The notes under the pieces: generated by a model | Told to the model about the DNA's origin: nothing | Seen by the model: the letters and a program-made list of their open reading frames with translations, nothing else | Database searches by the model: none | Source: Sphingobium fontiphilum | Lineage (GTDB): Bacteria; Pseudomonadota; Alphaproteobacteria; Sphingomonadales; Sphingomonadaceae | Reading direction: 5' to 3' | DNA length: 64,000 nucleotides | NCBI RefSeq assembly: GCF_014196635.1 | Contig: NZ_JACIEB010000003.1 | Span: 310,001 to 374,000, forward strand | Translations under genes and position numbers: made by a program | Shown: positions 34,159-43,343 of the stretch, piece by piece | Position numbering within the stretch: position 1 is the stretch's first letter | Layout of the letters: each line of letters begins with the position of its first letter

Positions 34159-35310
34159 ATGACCAGCGCCAGCACCATTTCCGATCCGGTGGCCCTTGCC
34201 ACGCGACTGATCGCCTGCCCGTCCGTCACCCCCGCGCGCGGTGAAATCTTTGCGGCGCTGGAGGCGATGCTGACGCCGCTCGGCTTCACCGTCGACCGCT
34301 TCGTCAGCGGCGAGGCGCCCGACGGCCCGGTCGAAAATCTGCTGGCCCATCGCACCACCGGGCCAGGGCGGCATTTCGCCTTTGCCGGGCATCTGGACGT
34401 GGTGCCGCCCGGCGGCGGATGGACCAGCGATCCGTTCGCGCCGGAGATTCGGGGCGAACTGCTTTACGGGCGCGGCGCGGTGGACATGAAGGGCTCCATC
34501 GCCGCCTTTGTCGCGGCGCTGGCCGACCTGCCCGACGCCCTGCCCGGCACGATCAGCCTGATCATCACCGGCGACGAGGAAGGCCCCGCCGTCCACGGCA
34601 CGCTCGCCCTGATGGAGCGGATGGAGGCGCGCGAACTCTGGCCGGACCTGTGCCTGGTGGGCGAGCCGACGTCGGTCAACCGCTTGGGCGACATGGTGAA
34701 GATCGGCCGTCGCGGATCTGTGAACATGTGGATCAGCGTGGCGGGGACGCAGGGGCATGTCGCCTACCCCCATCTGGCCGACAATCCGATTCCCCGCCTT
34801 GTCCGCATCCTGACCGCGATCGAGGCGGAGGTGCTGGACGAAGGGACCGACTGGTTCCAGCCCAGCAATATCGAGATTACCGATCTGGAGGTCGGCAATG
34901 TCGCGCATAATGTGATTCCGGCGGCGGCGACCGCGCGCATTTCCATCCGCTTCAACGACCGGCACAGCGGCGCGTCGCTGATCGAGCGGATCAGCGCCAT
35001 CGCCGCGCGCGAAGGCGGCGCGGTGGAAGCGAAGATCAGCGGCGAGCCGTTCCTGACCCCGCCGGGCGATTTTTCGACGATGATTTCCGGCGCCATCGCG
35101 CAGGTGACCGGCATCACGCCCGAATTGTCGACCAGCGGCGGCACGTCCGATGCGCGTTTCCTGGCGAAGCTGTGCCCGGTGGTGGAGTTCGGCCTGTGCA
35201 ACGCCACCATGCACAAGCTGGACGAGGCCGTCGCCATCCCCGACTTACATGCGCTGAAAGCGATTTACGGGCTGATCGTGCGGCAGGCGCTGGGCGGCCA
35301 AGAGCGATAA
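34159..35310 (+). CDS. dapE: Succinyl-diaminopimelate desuccinylase
   Basis: Zinc M20 hydrolase that makes LL-diaminopimelate for lysine and peptidoglycan. The 383-residue protein has FAGHLDVVPPG (first metal His and Asp), the bridging Asp in LYGRGAVDMKGSIAAF, the general base in ITGDEEGPAVHGT, and the dimerisation domain with NMWISVAGTQGHVAYPHLADNP. The C-terminal metal His is in CNATMHKLDEAV. All expected ligands are present. Length is normal. Confidence 0.96.
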   Translation: MTSASTISDPVALATRLIACPSVTPARGEIFAALEAMLTPLGFTVDRFVSGEAPDGPVENLLAHRTTGPGRHFAFAGHLDVVPPGGGWTSDPFAPEIRGELLYGRGAVDMKGSIAAFVAALADLPDALPGTISLIITGDEEGPAVHGTLALMERMEARELWPDLCLVGEPTSVNRLGDMVKIGRRGSVNMWISVAGTQGHVAYPHLADNPIPRLVRILTAIEAEVLDEGTDWFQPSNIEITDLEVGNVAHNVIPAAATARISIRFNDRHSGASLIERISAIAAREGGAVEAKISGEPFLTPPGDFSTMISGAIAQVTGITPELSTSGGTSDARFLAKLCPVVEFGLCNATMHKLDEAVAIPDLHALKAIYGLIVRQALGGQER

Positions 35311-35723
35311 GGTTTATCGCCACCATTGATGGCGCGGACGTGACGTTTGCTCTACTCTGGCATCCATGGACAAGGGCCATCATAGTTTAACAAACAGCCG
35401 CTTTCGTTTGGTTGGCGCATGGATCGGCCTGTTGCTGTGGCTCGCTTACCCTATCGTGGAGTCTCAAGGCCACGCCGATATATTTTTCTATCATTGTAGG
35501 CTGAAGCCGCCCTTGGCTGGCCGGGATCCCTGCTTCTCCGACCACCTGCCCATATTGGAGATTGTGGCTTTTATCCTGACGATTGCCCTCGCCTATCTCT
35601 TCGCAAGATTTGCATTTTCATTATATGCACCGCCTGAGGACCATAGGGGAAGAGGCTGGCGACTGGCCGGTCGCGCAGGCGGCGCCGGATATTATCCCTC
35701 AATCCAGCTCGCGGCGGCGCTAG

Positions 35724-35739
35724 GCGGCGTGGACAAATT
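35724..35739 (+). repeat. IS left inverted repeat
   Basis: gcggcgtggacaaatt; 15 of 16 bases match the reverse complement of the right end at 36935-36950. Homology stops abruptly after this. Confidence 0.85.
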
Positions 35740-35747
35740 ACCTGGAG

Positions 35748-36083
35748 CTATCGTCGCCTGATTTTGAGCCAGAATAGCGCGATCGCTGCGCCGGCGACCG
35801 ATATGAACACGTATGGCGGCACGAAGCCCGCATCGGGCGTGAACGCGCCATCGCAAGGGTCGTTGGGAAGCAAGTGACTGACGCTGAAGCCTGCGATCAG
35901 CCCGAAGGCGATCGGCAGTAAGCATCCTCCCGCCAGATTTTGGCCCGAAGTCACCGACAATCCGAAGCTGGATTTTGAGAACACGGTTGCCAGGGTGAAG
36001 CCAATGAAAGCCCCAGCGGTGATGGAAGCCAGCCCAATCGCAGCCCATAAGCCAGTTGAGATTGTGCAGAAGTCGAATGGCAT
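35748..36083 (-). CDS. Small membrane protein carried inside the insertion sequence
   Basis: 111 residues with four hydrophobic segments (about 9-28, 48-68, 87-105 and a shorter one between). It ends in a natural-looking basic tail (FWLKIRRR). The stop lies 8 bases from the left inverted repeat, so the frame fills the space between the IS end and the transposase leader. No clear ribosome-binding site precedes ATG 36083. No family recognised. It could be a passenger gene, or a former chromosomal fragment captured by the element; expression is unproven. Confidence 0.55.
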   Translation of the reverse strand: MPFDFCTISTGLWAAIGLASITAGAFIGFTLATVFSKSSFGLSVTSGQNLAGGCLLPIAFGLIAGFSVSHLLPNDPCDGAFTPDAGFVPPYVFISVAGAAIALFWLKIRRR

Positions 36084-36172
36084 ACTGGCTTTTACGCGGA
36101 GCGCCTGAGGGCGGCAATGGCGGTTGACGAGCGCTCATTGGATTGATTCAAGACTGCTTTTTGGAGGCTGGC

Positions 36173-36954
36173 TTGAGCAGAGGCGATCTGACCGAAGCAG
36201 AATGGCGGATTTTGAAAGGCTTGTTGCCAATCGAGCCTGGAAACCGTGGTCGAGGCAGACCGCCTGAACAGAACCGTTCGATCATCAACGGCATCCTCTG
36301 GCGCCTTCGGTGCGGTGCTCCTTGGCGCGACGTGCCGCCCAAATATGGCAGTTGGAACACCATCTATCGTCGCTTCCGACGATGGAGCGAAGCCGGGGTC
36401 TGGGAGATCGTGGCGGTGACGTTGGCCGAGATCATGGCGGATACCGGCCACTACAGCATCGACAGCACCACAGTCCGCGCCCACGTCTCGGCAGCGGGCG
36501 GAAAAGGGGGGCTCATCGACGCGCTCTTGGCCGCTCGCGGGGCGGGTTCACCAGTAAGCTTCACTGCCTGGCTGATGCCCTCGGGCGACCGATGGCCTTC
36601 CACCTGACAGGCGGCGAGGCGGCAGACTGCAAAGCCTATGACGCCCTGATCAGCCTGCCCGAGCGCGCCCCTGGCGCTCTGCTCGCCGACAAGGGCTACG
36701 ATGCCGACGCAATCCGCGCTGACCTTGCCGAACCGAGGATCGAGGCCGTCATTCCCGGCCGATCAAACCGTCGCGTAAAGATCGAGCATAACCGGACGCT
36801 CTATAAGCAGCGCAACCGCATCGAGCGCATGTTCGGCCATCTCAAGGTCAACCGCGCCATCGCCACCAGATACGACCAACTGGCCAATAGCTTCCTTGGA
36901 ATGGTCCATCTTGCCACCGCCAGATACTGGCTCAAATTTGTCCACACCGCCTAG
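36173..36954 (+). CDS. IS5-family transposase made by -1 frameshift
   Basis: Start TTG 36173 follows GGAGG by five bases. The first frame (to 36607) encodes LSRGDLTEAEWRIL, RGRPPEQNR, LRCGAPWRDVPPKYG and the first catalytic Asp in IDSTTVRAH. At ggaaaagggggg (36500-36511) a -1 shift joins the second frame: LGRSRGGFTSKLHCLADALG, second Asp in LLADKGYDADAI and Glu in YKQRNRIERMFGHLK. The joined protein is about 260 residues, complete DDE. The TAG stop (36952-36954) lies in the duplicated target CTAG, outside the element itself. Confidence 0.9.
36935..36950 (+). repeat. IS right inverted repeat
   Basis: aatttgtccacaccgc, also the last codons of the transposase. Followed directly by the CTAG target duplication. 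Confidence 0.85.
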
Positions 36955-37114
36955 GCATTCTTTGGGTGGGTTTTCATCAGACACATTACCCGGTCGCGCT
37001 TTATCCTTATCACCTCTACTGGATCGCCTGGTCGGTCTGGTTCGCCCTCGGCATCTGGATCAGTTGGCCCTCGTCGGACGAGTGACTTGTTCCCGAACCG
37101 CTGACGAGCGCCCC

Positions 37115-38068
37115 TCAAAATTCGTCGGCGGCGTCCATCAGGGCGGTGAGCTTCTTTGGCGCGACGGTGCGCCAGCTGCGGGCGATGCGCGCCTCGACCA
37201 TCTCCCAGTCGACCGCGCCGCCATCCAGCCGGATGCCGACCCAGCCCGCCGGGCCAAAATAGGCGGGGCGGAAATAAAGGTCGGGATCGGCCTCTATCAG
37301 CATCGCCTGTTCTTCGGGCGCGCTGGTCTTGACGATCAGGGCGATGACGCCGTCGCCATGATGATCGTTGGTGAAATAGGCGAATTTCTTGCCCTTCACG
37401 ATGCCGAAACAGGGCATGCCGTGGGATGTGATCTCGTCCGCCTCCGGCTGGGCCATGGCGATGGCGCGCACCCGGCCGAGCAGCCATTCGGGCGACCGCT
37501 CGCGCATCACATAATCGGCGAGCACCCGCGAATAAAGCTGATGCTCCGCGATCAGCGTGCGCGCGGCCAGCGTGTCGGGGGTGTCGCCGGGCAATATGGC
37601 CACCGGCGTCTGGCCGAGCACTGGCCCGTCATCCAGTTCCGCCGTCACGATATGGACCGAACAGCCGCCATGGCTGTCGCCCGCGTCGATGGCGCGTTGA
37701 TGCGTGTCGAGGCCCTTATATTTGGGCAGCAGGCTGGGGTGGATGTTGAGCATCCGCCCTTCCCATGCCGTGACGAATTCGGGGGACAGCAGGCGCATAT
37801 AGCCCGCGAGCGCGACGAACTGCACGCCCGCGCGGCGGAGCTCCCCGTCGATGATGGCGTCGAATGCGGCGCGCTTCATCCCCTTGTGCGACAGGCCGAA
37901 GGTGGCGACGCCCTCCGCCGCCGCCAGCGTCAGGCCGGGCGCTTGCGGATCGTTGGCGGCGACCAGCACGATTTCATAGGGACAGTCATCCGCCTTCGCC
38001 GCATAGAGCAAGGCCGCCATGTTCGACCCACGACCGGAAATCAGGACGCCGACTTTGGCCTTGGTCAT
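37115..38068 (-). CDS. purN: Phosphoribosylglycinamide formyltransferase fused to a MmcQ/YjbR-like domain
   Basis: Transfers formyl from 10-formyl-THF to GAR in purine synthesis. Residues about 1-200 are PurN: VGVLISGRGSNMAALL, MLNIHPSLLPKYKGLDTHQ (catalytic Asn and His) and TAELDDGPVLGQTPV (Asp). Residues about 210-317 form an added domain, FGIVKGKKFAYFTNDHHGDG...YFRPAYFGPAGWVGIRLDGG...VAPKKL, that matches the DNA-binding-like MmcQ/YjbR family. PurN alone is about 200 residues. The start at 38068 is 23 bases after the purM stop, with GGGGAAGCGG upstream. Confidence 0.92.
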   Translation of the reverse strand: MTKAKVGVLISGRGSNMAALLYAAKADDCPYEIVLVAANDPQAPGLTLAAAEGVATFGLSHKGMKRAAFDAIIDGELRRAGVQFVALAGYMRLLSPEFVTAWEGRMLNIHPSLLPKYKGLDTHQRAIDAGDSHGGCSVHIVTAELDDGPVLGQTPVAILPGDTPDTLAARTLIAEHQLYSRVLADYVMRERSPEWLLGRVRAIAMAQPEADEITSHGMPCFGIVKGKKFAYFTNDHHGDGVIALIVKTSAPEEQAMLIEADPDLYFRPAYFGPAGWVGIRLDGGAVDWEMVEARIARSWRTVAPKKLTALMDAADEF

Positions 38069-38091
38069 GGCACCGCTTCCCCTGCCCGCGT

Positions 38092-39186
38092 TCAGCCCAG
38101 ATGCGTCGCCGTCCAGGCGGCTTTCGCGCTCCATGTTTCCGCGCCGCCCCTGACGGTGCAGCCCTTGTCGCCCGCTTCGACCGCGCCGATGCGATAGACC
38201 GCTTCGCCCGCCGCCTCCAGCGCGGTGGTGACGCCCGCGACATGGCTTTCGTCCACCGCCAGCACCATGCCGACGCCGCAATTGAAGGTGCGCGCCATTT
38301 CCTGCGGCTCGATATGCCCCTGCGCCTGAAGGAAGGCCATCAGGCGCGGCTGTTCCCAGGCGTCGGCGTCGACCACGGCATGGGCGCCGTCGGGCAGCAC
38401 GCGGGGGATGTTTTCCAGCAGGCCGCCACCGGTGATGTGCGCCAGCGCATGGATCATGCCCGCGCGCACCAGCGGCAGGAGCGGCTTCACATAGATGCGC
38501 GTCGGCGCCATCAGCGCGTCGATCAGCAACATATCCTGATCGAACAGCGCCGGGCGGTCGAGCTTCCACCCCTTGTCCGCCGCCAGCCGCCGGACCAGCG
38601 AATAGCCGTTGGAATGAACGCCCGAGGAGGCAAGGCCGAGCAGCACGTCGCCCGGCTTCACCCGGTTGCCGGTCAGCGCGCGGCTGCGCTCCACCGCGCC
38701 GACGCAGAAACCGGCAAGGTCATAGTCGCCAGCGGCATACATGCCCGGCATTTCGGCGGTTTCGCCGCCGATCAGCGCGCAACCGGCGATGCGGCAGCCT
38801 TCGGCAATGCCCGCGATCACCCGCTGGGCGACGCCGTTTTCCAGCTTGCCGGTGGCGTAATAGTCGAGGAAAAACAGCGGTTCCGCGCCCTGCACGATCA
38901 GGTCGTTGACGCACATGGCGACGAGGTCGATACCCACGCCATCATGGCGGTCATGGTCGATGGCGAGCTTGAGCTTGGTGCCCACGCCGTCATTGGCGGC
39001 GACCAGCAAAGGATCGTCATAGCCCGCGGCCTTGAGGTCGAAAAAGCCGCCAAAGCCGCCCAGTTCGGCGTCAGCGCCGGGGCGGCGGGTGGCCTTGGCC
39101 AGCGGGGCGATGGCGCGCACCAGCGCGTTGCCGGCCGCGATGTCGACGCCAGCCTTGGCGTAGCTGTAGGATTCGGTCTCGCTCAT
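38092..39186 (-). CDS. purM: Phosphoribosylformylglycinamidine cyclo-ligase
   Basis: AIR synthetase, the step after FGAM in purine synthesis. The 364-residue protein begins [20 protein letters not shown]. It has the ATP-site sequence [52 protein letters not shown] and the C-terminal [19 protein letters not shown]. Length is typical. An alternative frame to 40320 overlaps a plus-strand gene and is rejected. purM-purN is a common order. Confidence 0.96.
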   Translation of the reverse strand: MSETESYSYAKAGVDIAAGNALVRAIAPLAKATRRPGADAELGGFGGFFDLKAAGYDDPLLVAANDGVGTKLKLAIDHDRHDGVGIDLVAMCVNDLIVQGAEPLFFLDYYATGKLENGVAQRVIAGIAEGCRIAGCALIGGETAEMPGMYAAGDYDLAGFCVGAVERSRALTGNRVKPGDVLLGLASSGVHSNGYSLVRRLAADKGWKLDRPALFDQDMLLIDALMAPTRIYVKPLLPLVRAGMIHALAHITGGGLLENIPRVLPDGAHAVVDADAWEQPRLMAFLQAQGHIEPQEMARTFNCGVGMVLAVDESHVAGVTTALEAAGEAVYRIGAVEAGDKGCTVRGGAETWSAKAAWTATHLG

Positions 39187-39276
39187 CCCACCAGCGCCTA
39201 GAGCAATGCGGCGAAAAGGGGAACGCCCAATCGTTGCCGCTTGGCATATCGCGCAAATCCCGCCAAAAGGGCGCGC

Positions 39277-40557
39277 GTGAACCCGACCGCTTTCTTTTCG
39301 CGCCTCCCCTCCCTCGCCAGCGGCCTCCGGCCATGGCTGTCCCGCCCGGCGCAGATCGCGCTGGCGGTGCTGCTGGGCGTGGCCGCCGCCGGGCTGCTGG
39401 CGCAGATGGAGGGCGAACGCGGCGTGCCGCCCATCGCCAGCGGCGGCGATTTCGAAGTGAACGGGATCAGGGTCGACGTGCTGGCCAAGGATGCCGACAG
39501 CGCGCGGGAAGCGGGCTGGCGCATCGCCCAGCGCAAGGCGTGGCGGATGCTGTGGGCGCGCACCCATGGCGGGTCGCAGGGCGCGCCGGGCCTGTCCGAT
39601 TCGCAGTTGCAGGCGATGGTTTCGGGGGTCGAGATCGAATATGAGCAGGTCGGCCCGACCCGCTATGTCGCGACGCTGGGCATATTGTTCGACCGCGCGC
39701 GCACCGGCGGCCTGCTGGGCGTTTCGGGCCATGTCATGCGATCGCCGCCCTTGCTGGTCATCCCCGTCCTGTGGGACGGCGGATCGGCGGTGTCCTATGA
39801 ACGGACCAATGAATGGCAAAAGGCCTGGGCGCGGTATCGCACCGGCGAAAGCGCCATTGATTATGTCCGCGTCGCCGGCTCCATCGCCGACCCGATCCTG
39901 CTGAACGCGGGGCAGACCGGGCGGCGCGGGCGGCTTTGGTGGCGGGTGCTGCTCGACCAATATGGCGCGGCCGATGTCGTCATGCCCATCGCCCGGATCG
40001 AACGGCAATGGCCCGGCGGGCCGGTGCTGGGCAGCTTCACCGCGCGTTATGGCCCCGACAATATGCTGATCGGATCGTTCAGGCTGCGCGCGGGCGGCGA
40101 AAGCGCGATCCCGGCGATGATGGACGAGGCGCTGAAGCGGATCGACGCCCTTTATGTCGCGGCGCTCAACGACGGCCGCCTGCGGCCCGACCCGTCGCTG
40201 ATCATCGAGGAGCCGGTCGATCCCGACGCGCTGGCCATCGAGAATGCGTCCGACCTGCCGGTCGAGACCATCGAGACGCCCGGCGCGGCGGCGACCGGCG
40301 CGACCGGTTACACGCTGCAATATGACACGCCCGATGTCGGGTCGGTGGGACAGGCCGAATCGATCGTGCGCTCCATCCCCGGCATCCGTTCCGCCAGCAC
40401 CAGCAGCCTGGCGCTGGGCGGCACATCGGTGATGCAGGTGAGTTTCGAGGGCAATGTCGACCTGTTGCGCACGGGCTTGCAGGCGCGCGGCTATGCGGTG
40501 GTGGTGTCGGGCAACACATTGCGGATCACCCGGCGGGGCGCGGGATCGGCGCCATGA
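39277..40557 (+). CDS. DUF2066-type protein with N-terminal membrane anchor
   Basis: About 426 residues. A hydrophobic segment ([17 protein letters not shown], about 28-44) serves as signal or anchor. A periplasmic domain follows with [20 protein letters not shown] (about 75-94), a DUF2066 signature. Beta-rich regions and a C-terminal ferredoxin-like fold ([20 protein letters not shown]...[13 protein letters not shown]) resemble a heavy-metal-associated domain without its Cys pair. Start GTG 39277 has AAAAGGG upstream; TTG 39241 is also in frame. Role unknown. It overlaps the hdaA-like gene by four bases. Confidence 0.75.
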   Translation: MNPTAFFSRLPSLASGLRPWLSRPAQIALAVLLGVAAAGLLAQMEGERGVPPIASGGDFEVNGIRVDVLAKDADSAREAGWRIAQRKAWRMLWARTHGGSQGAPGLSDSQLQAMVSGVEIEYEQVGPTRYVATLGILFDRARTGGLLGVSGHVMRSPPLLVIPVLWDGGSAVSYERTNEWQKAWARYRTGESAIDYVRVAGSIADPILLNAGQTGRRGRLWWRVLLDQYGAADVVMPIARIERQWPGGPVLGSFTARYGPDNMLIGSFRLRAGGESAIPAMMDEALKRIDALYVAALNDGRLRPDPSLIIEEPVDPDALAIENASDLPVETIETPGAAATGATGYTLQYDTPDVGSVGQAESIVRSIPGIRSASTSSLALGGTSVMQVSFEGNVDLLRTGLQARGYAVVVSGNTLRITRRGAGSAP

Positions 40558-41177
40558 TCCAGTTCGGCCTGCCGCTGGACTGGCCGGGCCGGGACGGCGC
40601 CGATTTCCTGACCAGCGACGCCAATGCGATGGCGGTGCGCCATCTGGAAAACTGGCGCGATTGGCCGGTGATGACCAGCATATTGACCGGCCCCGCTTTG
40701 TCCGGCCGGTCGACGCTGGGCCGCCATTTCGCGCAGCAGGCGGGCGCGCAGGTGATCGACGATGCCTGGCCGGGGGATGAAGAGGCGCTGTTCCACGCCT
40801 GGAACCGGGCGCAGGACGATCGCCGCCCGCTGTTGCTGATCGCCGATACCCCGCCCGCTTCTTGGGCCATCGCCCTGCCCGACCTGCGATCGCGCATCGG
40901 CGCGGCCCCCCATGTCGCCATCGCGCAGCCCGACGAGGCGCTGGCCATCGCGCTCATAGAACGGGGGCTGATGACGGCGGGCGCGCCCTTCGCCGCCGAC
41001 GTGCCGGCATGGGTCGGCCATCGGGTGGAGCGCGATTATCGCACCATCGCCGCCGTCATCGACGCGCTCAACGCCGATGCGTTGTCATCAGGTCGCAAGA
41101 TTTCCGCCGCACTGGCGAAAGAAGCCCTGCAAAAGGCGGGAATTCTGCCTATAGAGGGCAAAGATCGTTCCGACTGA
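40554..41177 (+). CDS. HdaA/DnaA-like regulatory protein
   Basis: 207 residues resembling the AAA+ and following region of DnaA, as in HdaA, which in alphaproteobacteria promotes hydrolysis of DnaA-bound ATP to stop re-initiation. It begins [10 protein letters not shown] (clamp-binding QxxLP-like motif, QFGLPL). The P-loop [15 protein letters not shown] has Arg where Lys is normal. Walker B is weak (LLLIADTPP) and the C terminus is helical ([17 protein letters not shown]). There is no DNA-binding domain IV. It lies upstream of ppk1 with a 19-base gap. Confidence 0.82.
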   Translation: MIQFGLPLDWPGRDGADFLTSDANAMAVRHLENWRDWPVMTSILTGPALSGRSTLGRHFAQQAGAQVIDDAWPGDEEALFHAWNRAQDDRRPLLLIADTPPASWAIALPDLRSRIGAAPHVAIAQPDEALAIALIERGLMTAGAPFAADVPAWVGHRVERDYRTIAAVIDALNADALSSGRKISAALAKEALQKAGILPIEGKDRSD

Positions 41178-41196
41178 ACTGCGCGAGTATCTGCCC

Positions 41197-43338
41197 TTGG
41201 CCGAAGCCGATCCCACCGACAGCCTGACGACCCCGGCCGACCGTTATTTCAACCGCGAACTGTCGTGGCTGGGTTTCAACCAGCGCGTGCTGGAGGAGGC
41301 GATGAACCGCGCCCATCCGCTGCTGGAGCGGCTGCGCTTCCTGTCCATATCGGGCGCCAATCTGGACGAGTTTTTTTCCGTCCGCGTCGCGGGTCTGAAG
41401 GGGCAGCAATTGCAGAATGTCGATCATTGTTCGGTCGACGGGCTGACGCCGGGGCAGCAGCTCGCCGCGATCAGCGACGAATCGGCGCGGCTGATGCAGG
41501 CGCAGCAGAAGGTCTGGGGCCTGTTGCGCGGCGAACTGCATGATGCGGGGATCGAGGTCGTCGGGCCGCAGGCGCCGATGGACGCCGACAGCGAAGCCTG
41601 GCTGCGCGATCATTTCCTGCACCAGATTTTCCCGATCCTCACCCCCCAGGCGCTGGACCCGGCGCACCCCTTTCCCTTCATCCCCAATCAGGGTCTGTCC
41701 ATCGTCTTCGATCTGGAGCGGCTGTCGGACCGGACGCCGATCCGCGAGTTGGTGATGATCCCTTCGTCGCTGGCGCGTTTCGTGCGGATCGCGGGCGAAC
41801 CCGTGCGCTACATGGCGCTGGAGGCGGTGATCCGCCGCTATTCGGCCGACCTGTTCCCCGGATATCGCGTGCGCAACAGCGGCGTGTTCCGCATCATCCG
41901 CGACAGCGACATCGAAATCGAGGAAGAGGCCGAAGACCTGGTCCGCTATTTCCGCAGCGCCATCAAGCGGCGGCGGCGCGGCCGCGTGATCCGCATGGAG
42001 ATCGAGGAGCGCATTCCCGAGCCGGTCGAGGAAATGTTGCAGGACATGCTCCACGGCCATGAAGCCATCGTCGCCGAAGTGGAGGGCTTCGTCGGCATCG
42101 GCGACCTGGCCGGCATCGTCGACGAGGACCGGCCGGACCTGAAATTCGAACCCTATGCCCCCCGCTTTCCCGAACGCATCCGCGAATATGGCGGCGACTG
42201 TTTCGCCGCGATCCGGGCCAAGGACATCGTCGTCCATCACCCCTATGAAAGTTTCGACGTCGTCATCGCCTTCCTGAAACAGGCGGCCAGCGACCCCGAT
42301 GTGGTGGCGATCAAGCAGACGCTGTATCGCGCGGGCAAGCAGTCGGCGATCATCCGCGCACTGATCGACGCGGCGGAGGCGGGCAAGTCGGTGACTGCAG
42401 TCGTCGAATTGAAGGCGCGGTTCGACGAGGAACAGAATCTGCTGTGGGCCGCGCAACTGGAACGGGCGGGCGTGCAGGTCGTCTATGGCTTTGTCGACTG
42501 GAAAACCCATGCCAAGGTGTCGATGGTCGTCCGGCGCGAGGCCGACCAGTTCCGCACCTACTGCCATTTCGGCACGGGCAATTATCACCCGGTCACGGCG
42601 CGGATCTACACCGACCTCAGCTTCTTTACCGCCGATCCGCATTATTGCCGCGATGCCGCCGCGCTGTTCAACTATATCACCGGCTATGTCGAACCCCAGT
42701 CGCTGGAACGGCTGGTGATTTCGCCGCGCGACCTGCGCAACCGGCTGTGCGACCTCATCGATGCGGAAATCGCCCATGCGCGCGCCGGCCGCCCGGCCAC
42801 CATCTGGGCCAAGATGAATTCGCTGGTCGATCCCGCGATCATCGAAAAACTCTATGCCGCCAGCAATGCGGGCGTCGACATCGACCTGATCGTGCGCGGC
42901 ATATGCTGCCTGCGCCCCGGCATAGCGGGCATGTCGGCCAATATCCGGGTGAAATCGATCGTCGGCCGCTTTCTGGAGCACAGCCGCATCGCCGTGTTCG
43001 GCAATGGCAAGCCGCTGCCCAACAACGGCGCCCATGTGTTCATCAGTTCGGCCGACTGGATGCAGCGCAATTTCGACCGGCGGGTCGAATTTCTGCTGCC
43101 GGTCGAAAACCCGACCGTCCATGACCAGATCGTCGATCAGGTGATGGTCGCCAATCTGATGGATAATGAACAAAGCTGGGAATTGCAGGGCGATGGCCAA
43201 TATCGGCGGCTGGCCGCCGGCGGCGACCGTCCGTTCAACCTGCACCGTTATTTCATGACCAACCCGTCGCTGTCCGGGCGCGGCGCGGCGCTGGACAATG
43301 CGCCGATCCCGCAACTCAGCCTCGCCCCGCGCGTCTGA
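41197..43338 (+). CDS. ppk1: Polyphosphate kinase 1
   Basis: Makes polyphosphate from ATP reversibly. The 713-residue protein has all domains: N ([20 protein letters not shown]), head ([20 protein letters not shown]), and catalytic C1/C2. The phosphorylated His is in [17 protein letters not shown], and [20 protein letters not shown] and the C2 region [21 protein letters not shown] are present. The start is inferred as TTG 41197 because no ATG lies upstream in frame, and no clear ribosome-binding site is visible. It is followed five bases later by an exopolyphosphatase gene. Confidence 0.97.
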   Translation: MAEADPTDSLTTPADRYFNRELSWLGFNQRVLEEAMNRAHPLLERLRFLSISGANLDEFFSVRVAGLKGQQLQNVDHCSVDGLTPGQQLAAISDESARLMQAQQKVWGLLRGELHDAGIEVVGPQAPMDADSEAWLRDHFLHQIFPILTPQALDPAHPFPFIPNQGLSIVFDLERLSDRTPIRELVMIPSSLARFVRIAGEPVRYMALEAVIRRYSADLFPGYRVRNSGVFRIIRDSDIEIEEEAEDLVRYFRSAIKRRRRGRVIRMEIEERIPEPVEEMLQDMLHGHEAIVAEVEGFVGIGDLAGIVDEDRPDLKFEPYAPRFPERIREYGGDCFAAIRAKDIVVHHPYESFDVVIAFLKQAASDPDVVAIKQTLYRAGKQSAIIRALIDAAEAGKSVTAVVELKARFDEEQNLLWAAQLERAGVQVVYGFVDWKTHAKVSMVVRREADQFRTYCHFGTGNYHPVTARIYTDLSFFTADPHYCRDAAALFNYITGYVEPQSLERLVISPRDLRNRLCDLIDAEIAHARAGRPATIWAKMNSLVDPAIIEKLYAASNAGVDIDLIVRGICCLRPGIAGMSANIRVKSIVGRFLEHSRIAVFGNGKPLPNNGAHVFISSADWMQRNFDRRVEFLLPVENPTVHDQIVDQVMVANLMDNEQSWELQGDGQYRRLAAGGDRPFNLHRYFMTNPSLSGRGAALDNAPIPQLSLAPRV

Positions 43339-43343
43339 CGATC

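Larger units (their letters stand above)
35724..36950 (+). mobile_element. IS5-family (IS427-group-like) insertion sequence with an extra antisense gene
   Basis: 1227 bp. Terminal inverted repeats gcggcgtggacaaatt (35724-35739) and aatttgtccacaccgc (36935-36950) differ at one position. Flanking CTAG is duplicated (35720-35723 and 36951-36954), fitting the YTAR target of the IS427 group. It carries a frameshifted DDE transposase on the plus strand and, between the left end and the transposase, a 111-codon membrane-protein frame on the minus strand. Excision restores the host reading frame, which confirms both ends. Confidence 0.88.
35366..37085 (+). pseudogene. Small membrane-protein gene interrupted by an insertion sequence
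   Basis: The 5' part (35366-35723, 119 codons plus one base) has TM segments at about 15-31 and 60-80. Joining base 35723 to 36955, that is, removing the IS and one CTAG copy, keeps the frame. It continues as GILWVGFHQTHYPVALYPYH and a last TM segment (LYWIAWSVWFALGIWISW) to a TGA at 37083-37085. The restored protein is 162 residues with about four TM segments and no family that I recognise. The intact 5' frame alone would now end at 35761, after 12 IS-encoded residues. Confidence 0.85.

Noticed and set aside
35692..36138. Alternative minus-strand frame of about 148 codons across the IS left end
   Set aside because: It crosses the mapped IS boundary and is less hydrophobic and less protein-like than the 111-codon frame.
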